The translations under genes and the position numbers were made by a program. From assembly GCA_949288455.1 (NCBI GenBank), contig CASEKF010000005.1, positions 1 to 51,495 of the forward strand: DNA of 51,495 bases, read 5' to 3'. The stretch comes from an uncultured bacterium (GTDB lineage Bacteria > Vulcanimicrobiota > CADAWZ01). The notes under the pieces were generated by a model. That model worked only from the letters and a program-made list of their open reading frames with translations, was not told the DNA's origin and searched no databases. Every line of letters begins with the position of its first letter. Position 1 is the stretch's first letter. Positions 26,722-35,794 of this stretch are shown piece by piece.

Positions 26722-27534
26722 TCATACTTTAGTGTCAAAAACAGAATAAGAATTATCGTCAAAATTCCTGTCAAAAGCGATATCAAGGCTTGATAAAGCT
26801 CGTCTAAGCTGTCTTATAATTCTGGTGTGAAGCTGAGAAATTCTCTGTTTGGAAACTCCTATTTTTTGAGCTATCTTTTCAAAAGACAACCCTGAAAAGT
26901 AATGAAGCTTTATAATAGAAGCGTCTCTCTCTCCCAAAGAATTTATAGCGTCCATAAGAACCTGCCTCTGTTCCGCAAATTCTATTTCCTCAACGGGATT
27001 CATTCCTTCGCGATCCTCAATATAATCTCTTACGACGCTGTCTTCTTCGTCGGAAGCTATAGGCTGTTCTAAAGACAACATATAAACGCAACCTAGATCT
27101 ACTATAAGATTGTAAATATCAGCTACGTCCATATTCATATGGTCGGCTAACTCGGCTTCGGAACCTTCTCTTCCATGAATCATAGAGAAATTATCCATGG
27201 CTTTCTGTAAAGCTCTGGTTTTTTCTCTGGTTCTTTCGGGGACCCAATCCAAAGCCCTGATACCGTTATAAATAGCGCCTTTTACGACAGTGGTGGCATA
27301 AGTTTCAAATTTAATGCCGCGACCGGGATCGAACTGTTCTACGGCTCGTATTAAGCCTATGGTCCCGTCGCTTATTAAATCGTCCAGTTCAACGACGCCT
27401 ACTTTAAGCTTTCTAATCACGCCTACCGCTATATTTTTTACAAAAGGCAAATAGTACTCTATCAAAAACGACTTTGCAGCGGGATCGGCAGTATCTTTAT
27501 ATTTTAACCATATACTGGCAAGATCGCAATCCAT
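26722..27534 (-). CDS. fliA: Flagellar/WhiG-type sigma-28 factor
   Basis: A 270-residue sigma factor of the FliA/WhiG/SigD group. Region 2 shows VELDDLISDGTIGLIRAVEQFDPGRGIKFETYATTVVKGAI; region 4 shows LSFEKIAQKIGVSKQRISQLH. ATG 27534 is preferred because GGAGG lies 5 bases upstream, while a longer frame to 27618 has none. It follows the flagellar run but has its own promoter at 27636-27664 and a 462-base gap, so it is probably separately transcribed. Confidence 0.93.
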   Translation of the reverse strand: MDCDLASIWLKYKDTADPAAKSFLIEYYLPFVKNIAVGVIRKLKVGVVELDDLISDGTIGLIRAVEQFDPGRGIKFETYATTVVKGAIYNGIRALDWVPERTREKTRALQKAMDNFSMIHGREGSEAELADHMNMDVADIYNLIVDLGCVYMLSLEQPIASDEEDSVVRDYIEDREGMNPVEEIEFAEQRQVLMDAINSLGERDASIIKLHYFSGLSFEKIAQKIGVSKQRISQLHTRIIRQLRRALSSLDIAFDRNFDDNSYSVFDTKV

Positions 27535-27635
27535 TAGTCCTCCGCAAAAAAAATAAATAACGGCAGGAATCATAAAAAAATATCGACTCAATCTAAACTT
27601 CAAACGATCAAAAGTCAATTTTCCGACTGTTTTTT

Positions 27636-27664
27636 AGTATAACATATCTTTCATACGCTGCCAA
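27636..27664 (-). promoter_or_regulatory. Sigma-70 type promoter for the sigma-28 gene
   Basis: On the minus strand TTGGCA (27659-27664), a 17-base spacer, then TATACT (27636-27641). 5/6 matches at each box. It places the start of transcription about 95 bases before ATG 27534. Confidence 0.72.
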
Positions 27665-27924
27665 GCAAAGATTCAATATTGATCTAAAACGGCTTTCTCA
27701 AATATAAATCGGAACAAATTTAAAAAATATAAACGCCGCATAATATAAAAACAGTTCGTATTTTATACGCCAAGCATAACATTTCCTTCAAGAAAATTTA
27801 AATAGAAAAATGAAGCCGCTAAAACTAGTATTAAAGGTCTAGTTATAAAGAAAAACCGGACGCTTTAAAACGGCTCCTCAAACAATATTTTCAATTTTAG
27901 ATTAAACATGCAACGTACAGTTAA

Positions 27925-27966
27925 CGCCGTATATCTCATTCTATTTTCATAGCGAGAAATACGGCG
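27925..27966 (-). other. Stem-loop 3' of the flagellar run
   Basis: CGCCGTAT (27925-27932) pairs with ATACGGCG (27959-27966), plus TCTC/GAGA after one mismatch. It sits 30 bases after the flgJ stop, with only a short T-run after it, so termination is possible but weak; it may instead be a processing or decay site. Confidence 0.4.
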
Positions 27967-27996
27967 CCGAAAATTAAATCTTGAAAAAATCTCCTT

Positions 27997-28290
27997 CTAT
28001 AGAAGTTCTTTCATCTGCTGATAAAGTACGTTTGCCATTCCTACTCCGCCGGACGCGGCCATAGATTTAGCGACTTCGTCGTACATCATATCTTCATACG
28101 TATCTTTTTCCTTGCTGCCTTCGGATTCTGACTTAGGTATGGACTTTTTCATTTCCTTAAGCATCTGAGTCAAAAACAGAGACTCAAACTGCTCGCAAGC
28201 CTGTTTTAACTTAGTCTCGTCCTGTTTTTTTGACGGCGAAAGCTCGGCCGCTTCCCTCATTGGCCGGGGGGTAATTCCTTCTATTTGCAT
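27997..28290 (-). CDS. flgJ: Flagellar rod-binding protein FlgJ (short form)
   Basis: A 97-residue protein with only the N-terminal rod-binding region of FlgJ: KQACEQFESLFLTQMLKEMKKSIP, then GGVGMANVLYQQMKELL. The C-terminal muramidase of enterobacterial FlgJ is absent, as is usual in Firmicutes and several other phyla. GGGAGG lies 5 bases before the ATG. It is 25 bases downstream of flgG and last in the hook/rod run. Confidence 0.92.
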   Translation of the reverse strand: MQIEGITPRPMREAAELSPSKKQDETKLKQACEQFESLFLTQMLKEMKKSIPKSESEGSKEKDTYEDMMYDEVAKSMAASGGVGMANVLYQQMKELL

Positions 28291-28315
28291 AGTTGCCTCC
28301 CTATCTTACAGATAG

Positions 28316-29080
28316 TTATTTTTGAAGCTGATTAGCCGAACGCGCCATTTCGTCGGCTGCCTGAACGCCCTTTTGATTCATTTCATACGCTCTCTGAGCC
28401 TGAACTATACTGATCATTTCTTCAATGACGTTTACGTTTGCTTTTTCAAGATGACCCTGAGCCAACGTTCCAAGTCCTGATTCTCCGGCAGTTCCCTTGA
28501 ACATCTCTCCTGCGATTGGAGTTCTCTCAAAAAGATTGCTTCCCATTGCCTTTAAACCGGAAGGATTAAGGAAACGAACAAGTTCCAACTTGCCTATAAC
28601 CTGAGGCTGAGTGGAAGAAATCGGAGTGCCTTTTATAGTTCCGTCAGATTCGATAACGATATTAGATACGTCCTTAGGTATCTTTATTCCTAAAGAATAT
28701 CCGGTTCCGGAAAGAAGATTTCCCTCTCCGTCCATTTTAAAAGAACCGTCTCTGGTATAACCTTTTTTACCGTTGGGAAGCTCCACTTCAAAAAAGCCTT
28801 GTCCCTGAATAGCGACATCCATATCTCTACCGGTCTGCAAAAGACTGCCGTCGGTAAAAATCTGCTGAGTGCAGGTAGCGCGGACGCCCATACCGATTTG
28901 CGTGCCGGTCGTCGCTTCCGTTCCGGGATCTTTAGTATGAGCGTAAAGTAAATCCTGGAAATCCATACGAGATTTCTTATATCCCGTGGTCTGAATATTA
29001 GCCAAGTTATTAGCTATATTATCTATATTAGACTGTTGAGCAGCCATTCCGGAGGCTGCGGTATAAAGCCCTCTTAACAT
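28316..29080 (-). CDS. flgG: Flagellar distal rod protein FlgG
   Basis: A 254-residue rod protein. The N-terminal LYTAASGMAAQQSNIDNIANNLANIQTTGYKK is the rod/hook motif, and the C-terminal LEKANVNVIEEMISIVQAQRAYEMNQKGVQAAD the matching helix, as in FlgG. AAGGAG lies 9 bases before the ATG. It follows flgF by 44 bases. Confidence 0.94.
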   Translation of the reverse strand: MLRGLYTAASGMAAQQSNIDNIANNLANIQTTGYKKSRMDFQDLLYAHTKDPGTEATTGTQIGMGVRATCTQQIFTDGSLLQTGRDMDVAIQGQGFFEVELPNGKKGYTRDGSFKMDGEGNLLSGTGYSLGIKIPKDVSNIVIESDGTIKGTPISSTQPQVIGKLELVRFLNPSGLKAMGSNLFERTPIAGEMFKGTAGESGLGTLAQGHLEKANVNVIEEMISIVQAQRAYEMNQKGVQAADEMARSANQLQK

Positions 29081-29124
29081 AATTGCACGCTCCTTATTTT
29101 TTTATTTTTTTAAAATTTTAACCG

Positions 29125-29916
29125 TTAGCCTCTGACGCGGCCTGTTTCAGAAACAGTCTTCTGAACCATCTTGTCTTCAGCCTGAAGAGTTTTCTGATTA
29201 GCTTCGTAAGCTCTCATTATATTCATAAGATCAACCATAGATTGAACGGCGTTGACGTTGGCCATTTCAAGAAAACCTTGTTTTACGGAAGCCGAAGTCG
29301 ACACTCTGCCGGCGCCATAAGCCGAGAAATTATTGTCTCCGGCATGCTGCAGACCGCGATTTGTCAGATTTTGATCGAATTCGGTTATAAGAAGTTTGTC
29401 GACTACTTTTCCGTCTACTTTGATAGTTCCGTCGTTAGCTACTTCAAAACTCGTTCCGTTCAGTCTGATTTTACCCTTATGGCCCATAACGTTGGATCCG
29501 TCGGGAGTAACCAAATAACCTGCGTTGTCTAATCTGAAAGATCCGGCGCGCGAGAATGTCAAGCCATGTTTGCCCTGAATAGTGAAAAAGCCTTTTCCAT
29601 TGTCGTCAAGCGCTAAATCAAACTGGTTTCCGGTATTTTTCAAAGATCCCTGCTCGAACGACGTAGTAGTGCGCGTATACAAAGCTCCGTCAGACTCTAC
29701 TCCTATTCCGGCCTGCTGAAATTCGCCGCTCTTCTCCATCGGATTTCCTACGGTTTTGCTCATTTCCTTATTCATAATCTCGCTGAAAGAAGAAAAAACC
29801 ATATTCTCTTTGCGGTAACCGGACGTTCCAACGTTAGCCAAATTGTTAAGGATCACGTCCTGCTTGAGATTCATCGCTTCCATACCCATGGTAGCTTTTC
29901 TTATTCCGTCATACAT
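29125..29916 (-). CDS. flgF: Flagellar proximal rod protein FlgF
   Basis: A 263-residue rod protein of the FlgF/FlgG family. N-terminal MYDGIRKATMGMEAMNLKQDVILNNLANVGTSGYRK and C-terminal FLEMANVNAVQSMVDLMNIMRAYEANQKTLQAED. The SGYRKENMVFSSF and longer central domain fit FlgF rather than a second FlgG. ATG 29916 is used because GGAGG precedes it by 8 bases; a GTG at 29931 lies inside that site. Confidence 0.88.
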   Translation of the reverse strand: MYDGIRKATMGMEAMNLKQDVILNNLANVGTSGYRKENMVFSSFSEIMNKEMSKTVGNPMEKSGEFQQAGIGVESDGALYTRTTTSFEQGSLKNTGNQFDLALDDNGKGFFTIQGKHGLTFSRAGSFRLDNAGYLVTPDGSNVMGHKGKIRLNGTSFEVANDGTIKVDGKVVDKLLITEFDQNLTNRGLQHAGDNNFSAYGAGRVSTSASVKQGFLEMANVNAVQSMVDLMNIMRAYEANQKTLQAEDKMVQKTVSETGRVRG

Positions 29917-29989
29917 ACCGTACACCTCCAAAATTTGCGACTAATAAAATTGTAAATTATATTTAAAATCAACTTAATCCTTGTATAAA

Positions 29990-30271
29990 TCAAATTTTCC
30001 CGGAACTCCAAAGATTATCAAGTTCTTCGGTAAAACGATAAAGCTCATACGCCAACACAGACAGCCTATCCGGCCTTTCCTGCGAATCAAATTCTTCGCT
30101 CTGAGCTTTTTCCGGAAAACTCCGCAGAGCGTCGGCGTCTTTAAGAACGTCGACGTTAGCTTTTTTCGCTTCGGCTACGAGTTCTTCCGCAGCGTCCCCG
30201 GAAGCTTCCAAAACGACTCGTTCGCGCCCTGATTCATCTTTGGCAAGTAATACGGCTTTTTTCTCTTCCAT
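29990..30271 (-). CDS. FlhB C-terminal-like small protein (FlhB2/YlqH type)
   Basis: A 93-residue protein resembling the cytoplasmic C-domain of FlhB without the membrane part. AVLLAKDESGRERVVLEASGDAAEELVAEAKKANVDVLKDADAL follows the FlhB_C pattern. The NPTH autocleavage motif is absent. In Bacillus a gene like this (ylqH) sits with a FliK-like partner; here it starts 2 bases after the FliK-like gene ends. Its role in export switching is plausible but not shown. Confidence 0.8.
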   Translation of the reverse strand: MEEKKAVLLAKDESGRERVVLEASGDAAEELVAEAKKANVDVLKDADALRSFPEKAQSEEFDSQERPDRLSVLAYELYRFTEELDNLWSSGKI

Positions 30272-30273
30272 AG

Positions 30274-31512
30274 CTAAAAACTCATATCTACCGACTCCAT
30301 CTCGGCAAAATCGTCTCCGTCTATAGCCATAAGCGGATTCTCAGAACTTAAAAACACGGAATAATTTCCGGAAGTAAATCCTACTTCTTGCAGTCTGTCC
30401 AAAAGAATCGGCATAAACTTTTCTGCGAAAGCGCATAACTGCTGAGAAGCGAAACCGGCCGCTATATTAACTATTCCCGACGATACGGTTCCTTTAAAAT
30501 GAACGTTGCCGATATGAATAGAGGGCACTATAAACTCAAATTCAAAATTATCGGGATCTACATACTGCCTTCCGGTATAATCGGTAGTATAAAAAACTTT
30601 AAACTCGGCCGTTAATTCAGAGTCTCCGAAAACAAGCGGAAGCTGAAAATAATAAAAATTATCGAGTCCCTCTCTCTTGGCGCCATTTATCAATCTCTGC
30701 GCCAATAAAGCTTCGTCCAGCTTTAAAAAAGCGTTTTTCATCGCCTCGGCGGCGGAATTTTTATCGGAAAATAAAATTTTTCTCAACGCCTGCATAAGAG
30801 AATCGAATTCTTCGTCGCGCGCGCCCATCATAAAGTTAGGAAGCTCCATACCGGAATTCCCGGCGGTTTTCCTGAAAGCCTTTACGTTAGCTCCCAAGCC
30901 GGATTTAGAATTCATAACCATTTCTCCAAGCATAGAAGAAGCTTTCGAAAGAATCCCCATTCGCTCCGCAGATATCTGAAACTTGCCGCCGTCCCTAAGC
31001 TTTTTGAATTCCTTATTAAATTCAAAAATACATGCCCCTATATACGGGTTTGCGGCTATAAAATTTGACAGTAAAGTGATATTTTGCGAAGTCAACGGCA
31101 ATGCCGCCGATTTCAAGAAAGAAGCCGCCTGCATAGTTCCGCTCCCGTTAGTCGGAAGCGAAGAAAGCGAAGCCTTCAAATCCGCCATATTTTCCTTAGT
31201 TAAAGGAACTCCGCTCTGAACCATGGATTTAGCTAAAGCTACGTTTTCTTTAGTTAAAGGAGTTTTCATCATCGAAAGAGCGGTAGTAAGAGCCTCTTCC
31301 TTCATAGGAGAAAAAGCCTGTTCCCTCAATAAAGCCGTTCCTGCTCCGGGAGTTCCGGAAGGCAAAAATCCGGCTCTCAACATAGGAGCAAGATTCAAAG
31401 AAAGAGGCGCGGAAAGCGAAGGAGGCGTCATTTGAACGGAAGGGAAACGCATTACCGCAGGCGTAGGAAGTCTAAACGCGCTAGGCTGAAACGACATATT
31501 GAAAGACTGCAC
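30274..31512 (-). CDS. FliK-like flagellar hook-length control protein
   Basis: A 412-residue, Met/Leu/Pro-rich and low-complexity N-terminus followed by an alpha/beta C-domain, as in FliK and YlqG. Three repeats of PLTKEN (PLTKENVALAKSM, PLTKENMADLKAS, PLTSQNITLLSNF) occur at about residues 83-150. The C-domain shows FEFEFIVPSIHIGNVHFKG and AEKFMPILLDRLQEVGF. GTG 31512 is preceded by AAAGGAGG. It starts the run of hook/rod genes. Confidence 0.78.
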   Translation of the reverse strand: MQSFNMSFQPSAFRLPTPAVMRFPSVQMTPPSLSAPLSLNLAPMLRAGFLPSGTPGAGTALLREQAFSPMKEEALTTALSMMKTPLTKENVALAKSMVQSGVPLTKENMADLKASLSSLPTNGSGTMQAASFLKSAALPLTSQNITLLSNFIAANPYIGACIFEFNKEFKKLRDGGKFQISAERMGILSKASSMLGEMVMNSKSGLGANVKAFRKTAGNSGMELPNFMMGARDEEFDSLMQALRKILFSDKNSAAEAMKNAFLKLDEALLAQRLINGAKREGLDNFYYFQLPLVFGDSELTAEFKVFYTTDYTGRQYVDPDNFEFEFIVPSIHIGNVHFKGTVSSGIVNIAAGFASQQLCAFAEKFMPILLDRLQEVGFTSGNYSVFLSSENPLMAIDGDDFAEMESVDMSF

Positions 31513-31660
31513 GCTTCTCCCCTCCTTTCAACCGAGTTTCAGGACTAACCCGGCGATTTTTCTGTTTTTATTATAGAGAAATATTGTTAACAATATATTA
31601 ACATAATATTGAAATGATGTTAAAACAATTTCTTTAAAAGTATAAAAACATAGCTGAACA

Positions 31661-32920
31661 TCAGCTTTCTTCCAGAAATAAGCGCTCTATCGCAGCTACT
31701 ACTTCAGGGTCAAACTCGGTTCCGGACAATTCCCTCATGCGTTCTACAATTTCAGAAGAACTTGCCTTTTCGGAAAAAAACCGCTCGCATTTATGAGCGG
31801 CCGCAAGAATCCTGGCCCCGATTGGAATTTCCTTTCCTTTCAAGCCGTACGGACCGCCGGAACCGTCAAAATTCTCATGACGATATTTTATTATATCGGC
31901 CTCGTCCTTAAACCATACGAATCTTCCAAAAATTTTTACGGTATACTCGTTATATTTTTTTAGTTTAGGCAGCTCTTTAGTCGTCATTTTAGACATACTT
32001 TCGCCTTCTTCGGCAGAAATCGCGATTCTCCCGGCGTCATGGATCCTGGACGCGAAAGCGATCTTTTCTATTTGAGCTTCCGGAAGCAAAAGTTCCCGGG
32101 CTATTGATACGGCTATATTAGAAACTCTCAAAGAATGTCTGAAAGAACCGGAATTTTTTCGCTCGTAAAAATCTATAACGTCTTCAATCGCCGATTTAGC
32201 TTCTCTGGAAATTTCGGAATAATTTTTTAAGGATACGTAGATAGCGAATATAGGGAACAAAAGGATAGCGGCTTTAATATCTACCGAAACTACGAGAGCA
32301 ATCAAAAGACTTAAGGGAAACGAAGTGACCAGAGTCGTCAAAAGAGCGTGAAAATTTACTTTAAAAAGATATCCTCTGTTTAAACCGTTTAAAAGGATAT
32401 CGTCCAGAATACGAAAAAAGTCCGTTAAAAAAGCGGATATCAACGCGGATACTCCAAGAATAAAACATGAAAATAAAGAGACTCCGCTTGAAAAATCCAA
32501 AGACTCGGGTACAAAAGCTCTATAAAAAACGATCGAAATTAAAAGAGATAAAACTAATTCAAGTCCTTTTTTTATAGAATTATACCGTTTCAATTTTTTT
32601 TCAAAATACAGCGGAACAGCGTTTAAAGAAGCGGCGAAGACCAGAGCGAAAACGGCTCCGGGCGAAGAATAGAGAACGAGACAAGCGTACGCGAGCGGAG
32701 AAAGCATATCGCAGAAACGCCTGTCAGACGAGTTGATATAGTAAAAAGCGGCTATAGGAAGCAAAAATAAAAAAAACAAATAATCAACGGTAAAAACAGA
32801 GAAAGCCGCATACTTAAGACTGTCAAAAAAGACCAGATTAAATAAAAAAATTAAAAGAGAAGGAATAAAAAGCAAAAGAAGAAAATACTTCCTCGTTTTC
32901 TTCTTTTCTATATTAAACAT
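31661..32920 (-). CDS. Membrane HD-domain protein (degenerate HD-GYP-like)
   Basis: A 419-residue protein with about seven N-terminal membrane helices (residues 10-235) and a C-terminal HD domain. HSLRVSNIAVS, then RIHDAGRI carries the HD pair; further on IIKYRHENFDGSGGPYGLKGKEIPIGARIL fits the HD-GYP region, but GYP is GGPYG and the final DxxDA is changed to HKCER. It may bind a nucleotide without a normal c-di-GMP phosphodiesterase action. GGGAG lies upstream of the ATG. It is 97 bases after nuoF, in the same direction. Confidence 0.8.
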   Translation of the reverse strand: MFNIEKKKTRKYFLLLLFIPSLLIFLFNLVFFDSLKYAAFSVFTVDYLFFLFLLPIAAFYYINSSDRRFCDMLSPLAYACLVLYSSPGAVFALVFAASLNAVPLYFEKKLKRYNSIKKGLELVLSLLISIVFYRAFVPESLDFSSGVSLFSCFILGVSALISAFLTDFFRILDDILLNGLNRGYLFKVNFHALLTTLVTSFPLSLLIALVVSVDIKAAILLFPIFAIYVSLKNYSEISREAKSAIEDVIDFYERKNSGSFRHSLRVSNIAVSIARELLLPEAQIEKIAFASRIHDAGRIAISAEEGESMSKMTTKELPKLKKYNEYTVKIFGRFVWFKDEADIIKYRHENFDGSGGPYGLKGKEIPIGARILAAAHKCERFFSEKASSSEIVERMRELSGTEFDPEVVAAIERLFLEES

Positions 32921-33016
32921 AAATTATCTCCCAATTTGTTATCTTCTATAGGCATTTTCAGGAAAACCCCGCGCCGCATTAGCGTTTCCGCGCTATAATC
33001 TATAGCTATATATAAA

Positions 33017-34765
33017 TTACGACCGGGAAATCGCTTTAAAAGCGCAAGATTCCGCGCATTGGCCGCATTTTACGCATATATCGGCATCTATGACGTAAGC
33101 TCCTTCCGCGGTTTTACATATCGCGTTAACTGGACATTTTTTCATGCATAAGCCGCATTTTCGGCACTTAGCGGAAACAATAGAAAATTTACCAATTTTT
33201 CTGCAAACGTCAGAATGACGCTTAAACTCTATATGGGCCAGATATTCTTCTTTAAAATACTTTAAAGAAGTCAATACGGGATTAGGAGCGCTCTGTCCAA
33301 GACCGCAAAGAGACGCGCGCTTAACCGACTCGGCAAGATTTTGAAGCTCGTCTAAAGATTCTTTCCCGACTTTGCCTTCCATAATGTCATTCAAAAGCTC
33401 GAGCATTTTTTTTGAGCCTATCCTGCAAAAAGAACATTTTCCGCAACTTTCAGCCTGAGTAAAAGAAAGAAAATACTTAGCGATATCTACCATGCAAGAC
33501 GATTCGTCAAGAACAACCATTCCTCCGGATCCCATTATGGCTCCGGTTTTACCGACGCTCTCGTAATCTAACGGAACGTCCAAAAATTCAGACGAGAGAC
33601 AACCTCCGGACGGACCTCCCAATTGAACTGCCTTAAATTTTCCTCCGTCTTTAACGCCTCCGCAAATGCCGAAAACGACGTCCGAAAGCTTAGTTCCCAT
33701 CTCTATTTCCACAAGTCCCGATTTCGCCGCTTTTCCGGCTACGGCGAAAACCTTGGCTCCTTTAGAAGCAGGCGTTCCAATAGACGCAAATTTTTCTCCG
33801 CCGTTAAGAATAATCCATGGTACGTTCGCCAGGGTTTCTACGTTATTTATGCAAGTAGGGCAGCCGAAAACTCCCTTCTCGGCAGGATAAGGAGGCCTTA
33901 TTTCAGGCATTCCTCTTCTGCCCTCCAAACTGGCTATAAGAGCGGTCTCTTCGCCGCAAACAAAAGCCCCGGCTCCTTCTTTTATCGCAATATTGAACGA
34001 AAAACCGGATTTCATAATGTTTTCGCCTAAAAATCCGCGCTTTTCGGCTTGAGATACAGCCTGTTTCATACGTTCGACCGCTAGCGGATATTCGGCTCTA
34101 AGATAAATAATGCCGTTATGAGCTCCTATAGCCGCCCCCGCTATAATTATGCCTTCTATAACCGAATGAGGATCGCTCTCAAGAACCGAACGATCCATAA
34201 AAGCTCCGGGATCGCCCTCGTCGGCGTTGCAAACTATATACTTTTTATTTCCCGCGGCGTTCCTCGCGGCGCTCCATTTCAAGTGAGTGGGAAAACCTCC
34301 CCCTCCTCTTCCTCTAAGACCTGATTTGCGAATTTCAGAAATTATGCCTTCTCCGAAAAATTTTTCCGAAAGCGCTTTTTCTAACGCCTTATAAGAATCT
34401 CCGTATTTTATGCAATCGTCAATATCCGAAGGAACTACTCTTCCGCAATTCCTTAAAACGATCCTGGTCTGACGTTTTAAAAATTCGTCCGGATCGATAA
34501 GGAGACGTTCTATGGGTTCTTTAAGGCAAATATCTTCAGCCGCAATCAGCTCGGCGTCTTCCGGAGAGACCCCGGCATAAAATCTGGACGATCCGTTTTC
34601 CCGTATTTCTACCAGCGGCTCGGCAAAACACATACCTATACAGCCCGTCGTTTCAACTTTTAAAGACGACTTTCCTTTTTTCGCTAGAGCCCGTTCAAGC
34701 GCGCTCACAACGTTTAAAGCTCCGGCGGATATACCGCAGGAAGACGCTCCGACAAGAATTCTCAT
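33017..34765 (-). CDS. NuoF/HydB-type NADH-binding diaphorase subunit
   Basis: A 582-residue flavoprotein: an N-terminal thioredoxin-like [2Fe-2S] domain (CIGMCFAEP), the FMN/NAD site (GRGGGGFPTHLKWSAAR, NADEGDPGAFMDRSVLESDPH), the NuoF [4Fe-4S] site (SCGKCSFCRIG ... CGLGQSAPNP) and two C-terminal [4Fe-4S] clusters (CRKCGLCMKKCP, CVKCGQCAESC). Such fusions serve NADH-dependent hydrogenases, formate dehydrogenases or ferredoxin-coupled bifurcating enzymes. Its ATG overlaps nuoE by 4 bases. The catalytic partner is not in the window. Confidence 0.9.
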   Translation of the reverse strand: MRILVGASSCGISAGALNVVSALERALAKKGKSSLKVETTGCIGMCFAEPLVEIRENGSSRFYAGVSPEDAELIAAEDICLKEPIERLLIDPDEFLKRQTRIVLRNCGRVVPSDIDDCIKYGDSYKALEKALSEKFFGEGIISEIRKSGLRGRGGGGFPTHLKWSAARNAAGNKKYIVCNADEGDPGAFMDRSVLESDPHSVIEGIIIAGAAIGAHNGIIYLRAEYPLAVERMKQAVSQAEKRGFLGENIMKSGFSFNIAIKEGAGAFVCGEETALIASLEGRRGMPEIRPPYPAEKGVFGCPTCINNVETLANVPWIILNGGEKFASIGTPASKGAKVFAVAGKAAKSGLVEIEMGTKLSDVVFGICGGVKDGGKFKAVQLGGPSGGCLSSEFLDVPLDYESVGKTGAIMGSGGMVVLDESSCMVDIAKYFLSFTQAESCGKCSFCRIGSKKMLELLNDIMEGKVGKESLDELQNLAESVKRASLCGLGQSAPNPVLTSLKYFKEEYLAHIEFKRHSDVCRKIGKFSIVSAKCRKCGLCMKKCPVNAICKTAEGAYVIDADICVKCGQCAESCAFKAISRS

Positions 34766-35229
34766 TTTTCGCCTTTCCTTATGTTTTCTATAATTTCCTT
34801 AATTTGAACTTCGTCAAGCCTGCCGTAAACAAAGCCGTCGATCATCATAGCTGGAGCTAAACTGCAGCAGCCTAAACAAGCGACCGAAGAAAGGGTAAAA
34901 AGTCCGTCGGCGGTAGTTTCTCCGGGAGAGACGGATAATAAATCGGCAATATACCCCGAAAGCCTTTTTGAATCGGCTACATGGCATGCAGTGCCTTCGC
35001 ATACTTTTATAATATGTTTGCCCGGCCTGATTAAAGTAAATTGACGATAAAAAGTTATTACGCCGTAAATTTCCGAAACCGGAATATTCATCTTTTCGGA
35101 AATTTCTTCCGCTGCCGAAGCGGGAATATACGAAAATTCATTCTGCGCCGCCTGCAATACCTTTATAAGCTCGTACTTATTACTCCCTGCCGAGCCGAGA
35201 ACTTCCAAAAAAGTCGATCCGTCAGACAT
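34762..35229 (-). CDS. NuoE/HydC-type [2Fe-2S] subunit
   Basis: A 155-residue thioredoxin-like ferredoxin. Cysteines C77 and C82 (VCEGTACHV) and C118 and C122 (CLGCCSLAP) have the NuoE spacing. AAGGAG lies 10 bases before the ATG. It overlaps nuoF by 4 bases and the DUF4416 gene by 8 bases, so the three form one operon. It passes electrons between NuoF and an unidentified catalytic unit. Confidence 0.9.
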   Translation of the reverse strand: MSDGSTFLEVLGSAGSNKYELIKVLQAAQNEFSYIPASAAEEISEKMNIPVSEIYGVITFYRQFTLIRPGKHIIKVCEGTACHVADSKRLSGYIADLLSVSPGETTADGLFTLSSVACLGCCSLAPAMMIDGFVYGRLDEVQIKEIIENIRKGEK

Positions 35230-35740
35230 TATTTAATTGCTCCTTATACAAATTTCTAATTTTCAGCAGCTCAGAATAATACAGTACGTCTCTAAAATCA
35301 GGAAAAGTCCAGTCGAAAGGCTTAAATTTTCCCTTTCCATAACTAAGAGTCATATCTGCGTATACTCCGTTAAACAAATAAAGCTTATGCGGCGCATATT
35401 TGCCGCTAGCCAAAACCACCTTTGAAAAATCTATATACCCCGGATCAAGATTAACGATGCGGGAAGCTCCCGAAGACATACGCTTTTCTATATCGGACGC
35501 AACTTTTTTCGCGCCGACTAATTCGTCCGGACAAGCTAAACGCTTAACAGAGGCAAAAGTTCTATAAAGGGGCGAACCCATTTCCTTTTCGTAATAGTCG
35601 GTCTTGTCGAAAGGAAACATAGATCCGATAAAATCTATTTCGCCAAAATATTCCGAAAGCAAAGAAACGGCGGCTTCAAATTTTTCAAAAGATCCATAAA
35701 TAATTCCGTAAAATAATTTAACTCTATTTATAGAGGACAT
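35222..35740 (-). CDS. DUF4416 family protein
   Basis: A 172-residue soluble protein of unknown function. Conserved segments of the family: VKLFYGIIYG, MFPFDKTDYYEKEMGSPLYR, SRIVNLDPGYIDFSKVVLASGK, LYLFNGVYADMTLSYGKGKFKPFDWTFPDFR. It ends 8 bases into the nuoE coding region and starts the small operon with nuoEF. Family members occur in several anaerobic phyla; the neighbour suggests a redox or CO-metabolism link, which is inference only. Confidence 0.87.
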   Translation of the reverse strand: MSSINRVKLFYGIIYGSFEKFEAAVSLLSEYFGEIDFIGSMFPFDKTDYYEKEMGSPLYRTFASVKRLACPDELVGAKKVASDIEKRMSSGASRIVNLDPGYIDFSKVVLASGKYAPHKLYLFNGVYADMTLSYGKGKFKPFDWTFPDFRDVLYYSELLKIRNLYKEQLNNV

Positions 35741-35794
35741 ACTTAAACGGCTCCCGCAGAAAACGCTGAAAAAAACGGCAAAAATAAAAATAAT

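Larger units (their letters stand above)
27535..27996. other. 462-bp non-coding gap between flgJ and the sigma factor
   Basis: AT-rich and with no ORF of note on either strand. It holds the sigma-70-type promoter for the sigma factor (27636-27664), its ~95-base leader and a stem-loop at 27925-27966. Nothing else was seen between 27665 and 27924. Confidence 0.8.

Noticed and set aside
31525-31585. Hairpin and T-rich stretch upstream of the FliK-like gene (CCGAGTT / AACCCGG)
   Set aside because: On the plus strand there is no upstream gene to end, and on the minus strand it would lie before the start; stem has a mismatch.
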